Source: Fodinicurvata sp. EGI_FJ10296 (lineage in GTDB: Bacteria > Pseudomonadota > Alphaproteobacteria > DSM-16000 > Inquilinaceae). Taken from it: a stretch of DNA of 64,000 nucleotides. Of the stretch, positions 41,930 to 49,141 are shown in pieces. Position numbers and translations under genes: made by a program. The notes beneath the pieces were generated by a model. It saw only the letters and a program-made list of their open reading frames with translations. It was not told the origin of the DNA and searched no databases. The DNA lies in NCBI RefSeq assembly GCF_040712075.1, contig NZ_JBFCVL010000010.1, forward strand, positions 62,001 through 126,000, in the 5' to 3' direction. Within the stretch, counting starts at the first letter, position 1; every line of letters starts with the position of its first letter.

Positions 41930-43774
41930 TCATCTCTCCGGTTCACCCATCGCGGTCCGGATCATGGTTCCGCTGAAGGACGCGAGCTTCGCCAGGATCA
42001 GGACGACCCCTAGCGATACCAATATCGTCGTCACCACCGATATTGCCGAGCCTCGCAACAGCAGCTCAGGAGCGTAGACGAAGGCAAAAGGCAGGAGAAA
42101 AGCCGGGAACCCTATCCGGAATGCTTCGAATCCCGTTCGCCATGGATCGGCTTGGGCGATCGACGCCGCGGCATAAGCAGCCAGAGCAATCGGTGGCGTA
42201 ATATTGGAAAGCATTCCGAAATAGAGGACGAAGAAGTGCGCGGAAATCAGGTCGGCGCCCAGATTCACCAGCGCCGGCACGCACAATACAGCGACAATGA
42301 CATAAACCGATGTCGTCGTCATGCCCATGCCCATGACCAGCGCCGCCAGCATCGTGAATACAAGGCCGAGGAACAGGCTTTCGCCGGCCACGAGTGTTAT
42401 GAACGACGTCAGTTTGACGCCGAGGCCTGTCAATGTGATCGTCCCCATGATGAAACCGGCCGCCGCACAGGCCATAACCGTGGGCACCGCTATGCGCACC
42501 GACAGCTCAAGAGCTGCAAGAAAATCGCGCACGTTCATTCGCGTATCGGGCCGCAGCATCACCAGGACGAACAGCGCAAGCGTGGCGTAGCTTGCCGCAT
42601 AGGCAGGCGTATATCCCTGGCTCAGATACCAGATCAGAACGACGATCGGCAGCAGCAGATGGCCGCGCCTCAGCAGGACCTCGCTCACGATCGGCAGGGA
42701 TTCCGCCGGGTGGCCGACGAGCCCCATGCGCTTGGCTTCAAAATGAACAATAAGAGTACAGCAAATATAGTAAAGAATCGCCGGCCAGATTGCGTAAAGA
42801 ATTATCTGCGAGTAGTCAGTACGGGTGTATTCGGCCATGATGAAGGCCGCAGCCCCCATGATCGGCGGCATGAAGGCGCCGCCCGTCGAGGCCACTGCTT
42901 CGACGGCCGCGGCGAATGTCGGGCGGTACCCGACCTTCTTCATCAACGGAATTGTGATTGCACCCGTCGAAACCACGTTGGCAACTGGCGCACCGGACAA
43001 GGATCCCATGAAGCAGGACGACCATACCGCCGCTTTCGCCGGCCCGCCTGAATACCGGCCTGCGAGGCCGAATGCGAGATCGGTGAAGAAGTTTCCAGCA
43101 CCCGATCGCAAAAGAAAGGCGGCAAAAATCAGGAAAAGCATCACATAGGTCGCCGTCACCGCGATCGGCAGGCCATAAACCCCGGCGCTTTCGACGAACA
43201 ATACGCCTGTTACCCTGTGATGCGAGAAACCACGGTGCTCGAACAGGCCAGGGAAGTAGTTTCCATAATATGCGTAGAAGATGAAGAGCAGAGTGAGAAT
43301 CGTCAGAGTCCAACCAAGCGTTCGGCGGACACCCTCAAGCACAAGAAAGGCCAGTATGGGAAAAATGATCTGGTCTGTGGCGTTGGGCCAACCGACACGC
43401 GCGGTTATGTCGGGGAACTGCCTGTAGATAACGATCGACATCACGACGGCCGTTGCAAGGCAACCGGCGTCATAAGCGCCCGCCAGTCGCCGTTGCCACG
43501 GCGAGGCGGGCGGCGTTTTGCAGCACGGGACCAGCAGATAGGCCAGAACGAGCATCGCGCTTAGATGCGTGCTGCGGAAGAGGAGAGCTTCCGGCGTGCC
43601 GAAAAATCCCGCGTTGAGGTGGTAAAGGGCCAGACCGACACCGATGGCTGCCACGGCCGAGGCCCGCCACCACGCAAGCCCCCGCACCTGGCCTTCGATG
43701 AGATCGTCGATCCCGACGCGGCTTTGATCTGCTATCGGCTTTAACAGGCCGAACAGAAATCGATTGTTCAGCAC
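41930..43774 (-). CDS. TRAP transporter fused 4TM/12TM permease, TAXI-associated (cluster A)
   Basis: This 614-aa membrane protein fuses the small (DctQ-like) and large (DctM-like) TRAP subunits. It has an N-terminal group of helices (VAAIGVGLALYHLNAGFFGTPEALLFR...) and a DctM core with GAGNFFTDLAFGLAGRYSGGPAKAAVWSSCFMGSLSGAPVANVVSTGAITIPLMKKVGY and the second-half motif VMGMGMTTTSVYVIVAVLCVPAL. It works with the TAXI binding protein encoded upstream. The start is GTG 43774 after GGAGGGG. Confidence 0.92.
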   Translation of the reverse strand: MLNNRFLFGLLKPIADQSRVGIDDLIEGQVRGLAWWRASAVAAIGVGLALYHLNAGFFGTPEALLFRSTHLSAMLVLAYLLVPCCKTPPASPWQRRLAGAYDAGCLATAVVMSIVIYRQFPDITARVGWPNATDQIIFPILAFLVLEGVRRTLGWTLTILTLLFIFYAYYGNYFPGLFEHRGFSHHRVTGVLFVESAGVYGLPIAVTATYVMLFLIFAAFLLRSGAGNFFTDLAFGLAGRYSGGPAKAAVWSSCFMGSLSGAPVANVVSTGAITIPLMKKVGYRPTFAAAVEAVASTGGAFMPPIMGAAAFIMAEYTRTDYSQIILYAIWPAILYYICCTLIVHFEAKRMGLVGHPAESLPIVSEVLLRRGHLLLPIVVLIWYLSQGYTPAYAASYATLALFVLVMLRPDTRMNVRDFLAALELSVRIAVPTVMACAAAGFIMGTITLTGLGVKLTSFITLVAGESLFLGLVFTMLAALVMGMGMTTTSVYVIVAVLCVPALVNLGADLISAHFFVLYFGMLSNITPPIALAAYAAASIAQADPWRTGFEAFRIGFPAFLLPFAFVYAPELLLRGSAISVVTTILVSLGVVLILAKLASFSGTMIRTAMGEPER

Positions 43775-43844
43775 GCAGACCCCTCCCCTGCAGGCTCGAA
43801 GCTATGCCGGAATTGCAGCCGACCGGTACGCTGACGAAGAGGAG

Positions 43845-44831
43845 TCAGTTCGGCAGTTCAAGACCTATTTCTTCGTAGTATCGTCTTGCACCAGGGTGTA
43901 TTTCACCGTCGGCAAGACCGGTCAGTGCCGTTTCGGTCGCCACGAAGTCGAGTGTCGGGGCGGCCTGCATCAATGACTCGCGATTTTCCAGTGTCGTCCT
44001 GACAAATTCATAGACAACGTCCGGGTCATAATCCTTGTGGGCGATCGCGATGGTCACGTCGCCGATCGTGGCGATATCTTCGTCGGGATTGATGTCATAC
44101 GTTCCCGCCGGAATTTGAGCCAGAAACAGGCCGGGAATGTTTTCGAGAATCGGCTCGGCGATTTCTTCCGGCACGGGCAATAGCCGAAGCGGGCGGCTGT
44201 TGTGCGTGTTGATCCACAAGGCCGTAGGATATCCCTGGAATGCGGCAATGAAATCGGTCTGCCTATCGGCCATACCGCGTTGCATGTCGTCGTACCCGAC
44301 ATGCTCGACCTTGCCGCCGTTGGCGATGATATCGTCATAACTGATGTCGTATTGGGCAAGAATTTCCATCGTCATGGTATTGGTGGCCCAGCTCTGGAGT
44401 CCGGGCATGATGGCCTTGTCAGCCAGGTCGGCATAGGACTCGATGTCGGATTCCGCGGCAACGCCGCCGTGGTAAACGACCTGCGCCAACGCCATCACGA
44501 AACGGCTGTCGGGCCATTCGCGCTCGAAGGGGTGACTGCCCTGCAAGGCTCCGTGCCAGGACGAGGCATACGTCATGGCCATGTCGGTGTCCTGGCCGAA
44601 ACTGGCGGCACGGGCGTTTTCCAGCGCGCCTCCAGGGGCAACAGTAACACTGAGGTCGGAATTGGCTTGCTGCATTGCGTTCGTGATGGCCACGCCCGCC
44701 GGATACCAGGAACCGGTGGGGCTGCCGGACTGAATCGTCAGATTCTGTGCATGAGCATGGGCAGCGAAGCCAACGCAGGTCAAAGCCGTGGTTACGGCGG
44801 CCAGGCGGCGGAAATCGAGGAAATTGCGCAT
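43845..44831 (-). CDS. TAXI-family TRAP transporter solute-binding protein (cluster A)
   Basis: This 328-aa periplasmic binding protein begins MRNFLDFRRLAAVTTALT and has a signal peptide ending near AHAHAQ. The TAXI family opening LTIQSGSPTGSWYPAGVAITNAMQQ follows, then VTVAPGGALENARAASFGQDTDMAMTYAS. The start at 44831 has TCTGGAGA upstream; a longer open frame extends towards 45041 but is not homologous. TAXI ligands include amino acids and dicarboxylates such as glutamate and 2-oxoglutarate. Confidence 0.9.
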   Translation of the reverse strand: MRNFLDFRRLAAVTTALTCVGFAAHAHAQNLTIQSGSPTGSWYPAGVAITNAMQQANSDLSVTVAPGGALENARAASFGQDTDMAMTYASSWHGALQGSHPFEREWPDSRFVMALAQVVYHGGVAAESDIESYADLADKAIMPGLQSWATNTMTMEILAQYDISYDDIIANGGKVEHVGYDDMQRGMADRQTDFIAAFQGYPTALWINTHNSRPLRLLPVPEEIAEPILENIPGLFLAQIPAGTYDINPDEDIATIGDVTIAIAHKDYDPDVVYEFVRTTLENRESLMQAAPTLDFVATETALTGLADGEIHPGARRYYEEIGLELPN

Positions 44832-44899
44832 GATTTCGTCTCCAGAATGAAGCCTGAATTCTTTTGATTTGTTATGGGCTATAGTGATTTGTAATTCGT

Positions 44900-44916
44900 C
44901 GGTATGTCCAATACCG
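44900..44916. promoter_or_regulatory. CGGTAT-N5-ATACCG inverted repeat upstream of TRAP cluster A
   Basis: The 6-bp arms are perfect. The same GGTAT/ATACC arms, with a 3-bp spacer, occur between iclR and tctB at 45970-45982, so both may be bound by the adjacent IclR protein. Confidence 0.5.
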
Positions 44917-44931
44917 TTTTTTCCGCCACGA

Positions 44932-44948
44932 CATAACCTGAGGTTATG
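44932..44948. promoter_or_regulatory. CATAACC-TGA-GGTTATG palindrome upstream of TRAP cluster A
   Basis: This 17-bp dyad with perfect 7-bp arms is centred about 109 bp upstream of the TAXI gene start. It is a candidate operator for an unidentified regulator. Confidence 0.55.
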
Positions 44949-44977
44949 CGCCGCATGCGGACCGGCTGGTCGACATC

Positions 44978-45005
44978 CGTCCCGAAGCTTCGGGACGAGG
45001 TCCCG
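44978..45005. terminator. Alternating GTCCCG/CGGGAC palindromes after iclR
   Basis: A 20-bp perfect palindrome, CGTCCCGAAGCTTCGGGACG, spans 44978-44997. Its right arm can instead pair with GTCCCG at 45000-45005 across GAG. It lies 61 bp past the iclR stop on that strand, so it may end the iclR transcript; the two folds are mutually exclusive. Confidence 0.5.
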
Positions 45006-45065
45006 ACAACATTGAACCGCTCCAGTGGTTTCTCGGAGCACATCGACGGAAGAAATTTTCCGGGA

Positions 45066-45884
45066 TCAGCGAAGGGTTTTGGAAATAGCCGCAGCGATCT
45101 CCATGACCACGGGCGCCAGAACTTTCGTCGCATCCGCGATCTTCCAGCGCAGAAGTGAAACGGCGATGTTTACCGACCCCACCACATCGCCGTCCCTGTC
45201 GATCACGGCCGATGCAATCGAGACTTCGCCGGTGAAGGCTTCCTGCTCCGCCAGCGCATAGCCTCGGTCGTGGGCCGCGATCAGCTTGGCAACGAGCTCA
45301 TCGATATCCGTGACTGTATATGGCGTGCGCGCTTCCAGCGGCGCGGAACCAAGGATAGACATCGCCCGATCGCGCGGCATCCGGGACAGCATGGCCTGTC
45401 CCGGCGCCGTGCAGAACACCGGAAGACGTGATCCGATCGCAATATCCGAAGTGATGATGTTACGGCTTGGGAAACGGGCGACATAAATGATGTCCGTTCC
45501 GTCCATTTCCGTCAGATTGACGGTCTCATCCGTCAACTTGTTGGCTTCCAGCAGGTACGGAAACGCCTTTTCCGCCAACCCTCCACTGCGCAAATACCCA
45601 CCGGCGAAACTAAGTATTTTGGGCGCCAACAGGTATCGGCGCGTTGTCTCGTCCTTCTTGATGTATCCGAGAGCTGACAGCGTATAGATTATCCTCTGAG
45701 CGCCGCTTCTACCGATACCAGACTGCCTGGAAATTTCCGTCAAGCTCATCGGGGACCGGTGCTCTCCCAATACCTCCAATATTTTCAGGCCTTTGGCGAG
45801 ACCGCCAACGAAAAGCCTCTCATCTATATTTTCGCCGGATTTCGCCAGCGATTCCGGCGGCTCTTTCGGGTTGTCAGCGGCCAT
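45066..45884 (-). CDS. IclR-family transcriptional regulator
   Basis: This regulator of about 272 aa has an N-terminal winged HTH (GLAKGLKILEVLGEHRSPMSLTEISRQSGIGRSGAQRIIYTLSALGYIKKD) and an IclR effector domain (about residues 105-265, with VNLTEMDGTDIIYVARFPS and PVFCTAPGQAMLSRMPRDRA). I prefer ATG 45884, which gives the usual short N-terminus; a GTG at 45935 would add 17 residues. It is divergent from the second TctBAC operon and precedes the TRAP operon on its own strand, so it may control both. Confidence 0.88.
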   Translation of the reverse strand: MAADNPKEPPESLAKSGENIDERLFVGGLAKGLKILEVLGEHRSPMSLTEISRQSGIGRSGAQRIIYTLSALGYIKKDETTRRYLLAPKILSFAGGYLRSGGLAEKAFPYLLEANKLTDETVNLTEMDGTDIIYVARFPSRNIITSDIAIGSRLPVFCTAPGQAMLSRMPRDRAMSILGSAPLEARTPYTVTDIDELVAKLIAAHDRGYALAEQEAFTGEVSIASAVIDRDGDVVGSVNIAVSLLRWKIADATKVLAPVVMEIAAAISKTLR

Positions 45885-45969
45885 CGTTTCCCCGCGCCCT
45901 TGGTGTTCATACAACCGTCGCAAAATGTTTGACACACCCCGCGAACCGTGTAGCCTATATACAATAAAA

Positions 45970-45982
45970 GGTATCGCATACC
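45970..45982. promoter_or_regulatory. GGTAT-CGC-ATACC operator candidate between iclR and tctB
   Basis: This is a 13-bp dyad with perfect 5-bp arms in the divergent gap, 43 bp before the tctB start. TATATA and TACAAT lie just upstream (45956-45965), so a bound regulator would overlap the promoter. Confidence 0.55.
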
Positions 45983-46024
45983 AATAACTCTTCGGCAGAT
46001 GAAGGATTTGGGGGGCTTTTCGTA

Positions 46025-46498
46025 TTGAGTGTCACCGCTAAAGACATCATGACAGCCCTTATGCTGATGGCCTTCGCCGGCTTTGGCTGGCAGCAGACTC
46101 AGGGCCTGTCAGCAGAGGCCGCTATGTTCCCGCGTCTGGCGCTGGGGACACTGGCGGCACTGAGCGGCGCATATTTGCTTCGGACGCTTGCATATGCAGG
46201 CATCGGAATCGGAGCTCGAAGAAAAGAAATCAGGGAAGAGGGTGCGTTCTTCACAAACCCCTACCGGTTTTTCGTTTGCTTAGGGTTGATATTAGCATAC
46301 ATCGCAATCTTCCCGACTATTGGCTATTTTATTTCTACATTTATATTTATTCCTCTATTTGTGCTTGGCATTGGGGCCGGACGTCCGGTTGTGGCGATAA
46401 TTTCTTCCTTGGGATTTGTAATTTTTACCTACTTCGTGTTCGTGGTTCTGCTGAACCGGCACTTGCCCAACGACTTTATCATTGATTTTTTATTTTAG
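46025..46498 (+). CDS. tctB: Tripartite tricarboxylate transporter small membrane subunit, TctB family (cluster 2)
   Basis: This 157-aa protein has four helices (IMTALMLMAFAGFGW, LALGTLAALSGAYLL, FFVCLGLILAYIAIFPTIGYFISTFIFIPLFVLGI, AIISSLGFVIFTYFVFVVLL). It begins at TTG 46025, with GGGGGG nine bases upstream; the next in-frame ATG is at 46049. The second half is markedly AT-rich compared with the rest of the operon. It precedes tctA, so the order here is BAC rather than the CBA of cluster 1. Confidence 0.82.
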   Translation: MSVTAKDIMTALMLMAFAGFGWQQTQGLSAEAAMFPRLALGTLAALSGAYLLRTLAYAGIGIGARRKEIREEGAFFTNPYRFFVCLGLILAYIAIFPTIGYFISTFIFIPLFVLGIGAGRPVVAIISSLGFVIFTYFVFVVLLNRHLPNDFIIDFLF

Positions 46499-46507
46499 GC
46501 GCGGATC

Positions 46508-48031
46508 ATGATCGAGATTTTCATCCACGCCTTTCTATCACTCCTGACGCTGGAAATTTTTGCGGCGATGATCGTCGGCACGCTCGCCGGCGTTGTTGTC
46601 GGCGCCATGCCGGGACTGACCACGACAGTCGGACTCGCGGTACTCATTCCGTTTACATTCGGCATCAGCCCACCGGTGGCGCTCGGCCTCATGGCGGGGA
46701 TCTACAACGGTTCCACCTATGGCGGCGCCATTCCGGCGATACTGCTCAACATTCCGGGAACGCCAGCGGCCGTGGCGACGACCTTCGATGGTTTCCCGAT
46801 GTCGCAATCCGGCAAATCGGCGGATGCACTGAAGATCGCCTGCTATTCATCAGCACTGGGCGCAATGCTGTCGGCCGTGGCTTTGATGGTGCTGGCGCCA
46901 CCTTTGTCGCTTCTGACACTGGCATTCGGTCCGGCCGAATACTTCTGGGTCGCGGTCCTCGGCCTCGTCACGATTTCGGTTCTTCTGGGTGCCGACCCCT
47001 TGAAAGGCCTGATCTCCGCTGCGTTGGGTCTTTTCATCGCCTCGGTCGGTATGGATCAGATGACCGGGCGCATGCGCTTCACCTTTGGCCGCCTGGAACT
47101 GGTCGACGGCATAAACATCGTCGTGGTGCTGGTGGGGCTGTTTGCCCTGCCACGGGTTTTCCGGATGGCGGAGGACGCCATCAATGTCGGTATCACCAAG
47201 GACGTGCTCAAGCTGAAAGGTTCCGGGTCCGCCCTTGGCGGACTGGGTTATCTGATCCCGACCTGGCTCAAGTCCGGCGTTATCGGCATCATTATCGGGA
47301 TTCTGCCGGGGGCCGGCGGCAATATCGCCGCGTTTCTCGCTTATAACGAAGCCAAACGGGTCGGCAAGGACGACGCCATCGAATTTGGCAAGGGCAATCC
47401 CAAAGGCGTCGCCGCGGCCGAAGCCGGCAACAGTTCGGACAACGGCGCATCGCTGATCCCGACCCTTACGCTGGGTGTCCCGGGTAATTCCATTGCCGCG
47501 CTGATCATGGGGGGACTGCTCGTCCACGGGCTTCAGCCCGGGCCGTCACTTTTCCGCGATAACCCGGACATCGTGTACGGATTCATGATCCAGATGCTGC
47601 TGACATCGATGCTGCTTTTCGTCGTCGGCGGCATGGTGGCAACAAGGATATTTGCCCAGGCGCTTCGAATTCCACAGACGATCCTCGCACCGATGATCGT
47701 CGGACTGATGGTTCTCGGCGTCTACACGGTCAACAATGCGACTTTCGATCTCTATCTGATGCTCGGATTTGGCTTGCTCGGCTACTTCATGAACAAGAGA
47801 GGCTTTCCTCTGGCTCCGCTTGTCCTTGGCGTAATCCTGGGAGGCCTTGCCGAGCAGAGCCTGAAGACAGCCCTTCGGATTTCCCGCGGTGATTGGAGCA
47901 TTCTCGTCTCCAATTCGATCTCGCAAATCATCATAGCGATCATTCTCCTTGCGCTGCTTACCCCCGTCTGGCGTTGGGCGCGTGCGAAGTTCGCAGACCG
48001 CAGCGCGCGTGAGGCCCGTTACTCCCCCTAG
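46508..48031 (+). CDS. tctA: Tripartite tricarboxylate transporter large membrane subunit, TctA family (cluster 2)
   Basis: This 507-aa permease starts 9 bp after tctB. The TctA repeats are GVVVGAMPGLTTTVGLAVLIPFTFG near residue 30 and GIIIGILPGAGGNIAAFLAYNEAKR near residue 255, and KGVAAAEAGNSSDNGASLIPTLTLGVPGNSIAALIMGGLLVHGLQPGP is present. It is full length and intact, and pairs with the TctB before and TctC after. Confidence 0.93.
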   Translation: MIEIFIHAFLSLLTLEIFAAMIVGTLAGVVVGAMPGLTTTVGLAVLIPFTFGISPPVALGLMAGIYNGSTYGGAIPAILLNIPGTPAAVATTFDGFPMSQSGKSADALKIACYSSALGAMLSAVALMVLAPPLSLLTLAFGPAEYFWVAVLGLVTISVLLGADPLKGLISAALGLFIASVGMDQMTGRMRFTFGRLELVDGINIVVVLVGLFALPRVFRMAEDAINVGITKDVLKLKGSGSALGGLGYLIPTWLKSGVIGIIIGILPGAGGNIAAFLAYNEAKRVGKDDAIEFGKGNPKGVAAAEAGNSSDNGASLIPTLTLGVPGNSIAALIMGGLLVHGLQPGPSLFRDNPDIVYGFMIQMLLTSMLLFVVGGMVATRIFAQALRIPQTILAPMIVGLMVLGVYTVNNATFDLYLMLGFGLLGYFMNKRGFPLAPLVLGVILGGLAEQSLKTALRISRGDWSILVSNSISQIIIAIILLALLTPVWRWARAKFADRSAREARYSP

Positions 48032-48104
48032 AGTTTTGCAGAATCCGATCAATAGCCAGTACCAATTCCGTCAAATCAATGTCCACTTAACAGGGAGCAC
48101 TAAA

Positions 48105-49079
48105 ATGAAAATATCGAAACCATACCTCCTGGCCGGGGCCGCCGTCCTCAGCCTCGGGATCATGAGCGCGGGCAATGCCCAGGCAGAATATCCGGATCGC
48201 ACGATCTCCCTTATGGTCGGCTTCTCCGCCGGTGGCCCGGTTGATATCACGGCCCGCCAGGTCCAGCCTTTTCTGGAAAAGCATCTTGGCGGCGCGAACA
48301 TCGCCGTCATCAACCGGCCCGGCGCATCGAGTGCCCTGATGCAGCAGGAAGTCGCAAATTCTGACCCCGATGGCTACACTCTCGCCCTGGCCTCGATGCC
48401 GGGCATGGTTGCGGCCCTTTTCGGCGGCGATGCGGAATATTCGATCGACGACTTCGACTATCTCGGCACTTTCACCTCCGAGCCGCACAGCCTGATCGTC
48501 GGCACGGACACGCCCTACGAGGACCTTGACGACCTCGTGGAGCAAGTTCGCCAGGAGCCGCAATCCGTCACCATGGGCGGTGCAGGCCTGGGCTCGGCGG
48601 CACATCTGGCTCTTCTCGTCTTCGAACGTGAAGCTGGCGTCCGATTCAACTTCATTCCCGGCCCCGGCGCGGCGGAGATGCGCAACCAGATCATGGGCGG
48701 CCATATCGACGGCGGCCTGACCGCTGTTGGCGGCGGCGCCCAAATGCATGAAGAAGGCCAGGGTCGGGTCCTGGGCGTCATGGGCGCCGAGCGGTTCGAA
48801 CTCGCGCCTGATCTGCCGACCTTTGTCGAGCAGGGATACGATGTCGAATGGGGCGCCGTGCGCGGCCTTGCGGCACCGGCCGGCCTGCCGGACGATGTCC
48901 GTGAAAAGCTCATCACCGCAATCGAAGCCACCCTGGCCGATCCGGAATTCATTGAACTGACGCAGCGCGACCGGCAGATGATCTACTATCTGGATGCCGA
49001 GGAATTCGCACAACTGGCACGGACCCAGTACGACAATCTGCAGGGAATCTGGGACGAGGAACCCTGGATCGAACAGTAA
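48105..49079 (+). CDS. tctC: Tripartite tricarboxylate transporter substrate-binding protein, TctC family (cluster 2)
   Basis: This 324-aa Bug/TctC protein begins MKISKPYLLAGAAVLSLG and has a signal peptide cut after AQA before EYPDR. The ligand loop block is ISLMVGFSAGGPVDITARQVQPFLEKHLG, followed by VINRPGASSALMQQEVANSDPDGYTLALAS. The start at 48105 follows CAGGGAG; a longer open frame upstream overlaps tctA and is not homologous. A stem-loop follows before the Ntn hydrolase gene. Confidence 0.92.
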   Translation: MKISKPYLLAGAAVLSLGIMSAGNAQAEYPDRTISLMVGFSAGGPVDITARQVQPFLEKHLGGANIAVINRPGASSALMQQEVANSDPDGYTLALASMPGMVAALFGGDAEYSIDDFDYLGTFTSEPHSLIVGTDTPYEDLDDLVEQVRQEPQSVTMGGAGLGSAAHLALLVFEREAGVRFNFIPGPGAAEMRNQIMGGHIDGGLTAVGGGAQMHEEGQGRVLGVMGAERFELAPDLPTFVEQGYDVEWGAVRGLAAPAGLPDDVREKLITAIEATLADPEFIELTQRDRQMIYYLDAEEFAQLARTQYDNLQGIWDEEPWIEQ

Positions 49080-49102
49080 TACCTGGCATAATTAACGCAG
49101 TT

Positions 49103-49137
49103 GAGCGGCCGCGCATTTGTTGATGCGCGTGCCGCTC
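49103..49137 (+). other. Stem-loop between tctC of cluster 2 and the Ntn hydrolase gene
   Basis: The arms 49103-49116 and 49123-49137 pair over 14 positions with one bulged T around the loop TTGTTG. It ends only 4 bp before the first candidate ATG (49142) and would hide the ribosome-binding region of that start. Confidence 0.7.
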
Positions 49138-49141
49138 TTGA

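Larger units (their letters stand above)
44832..45065. promoter_or_regulatory. Promoter region of TRAP cluster A, with three dyads
   Basis: This 234-bp gap lies between the iclR stop and the TAXI gene start, both minus strand. It contains a GGTAT/ATACC inverted repeat, a CATAACC/GGTTATG palindrome and a triple GTCCCG/CGGGAC arrangement, listed separately. The rest has no gene. Confidence 0.6.

Noticed and set aside
45929-45934. TTGACA as a -35 element for tctB of cluster 2
   Set aside because: Spacing to TATATA or TACAAT is 21-25 bp, outside the normal range, so I do not call a promoter.
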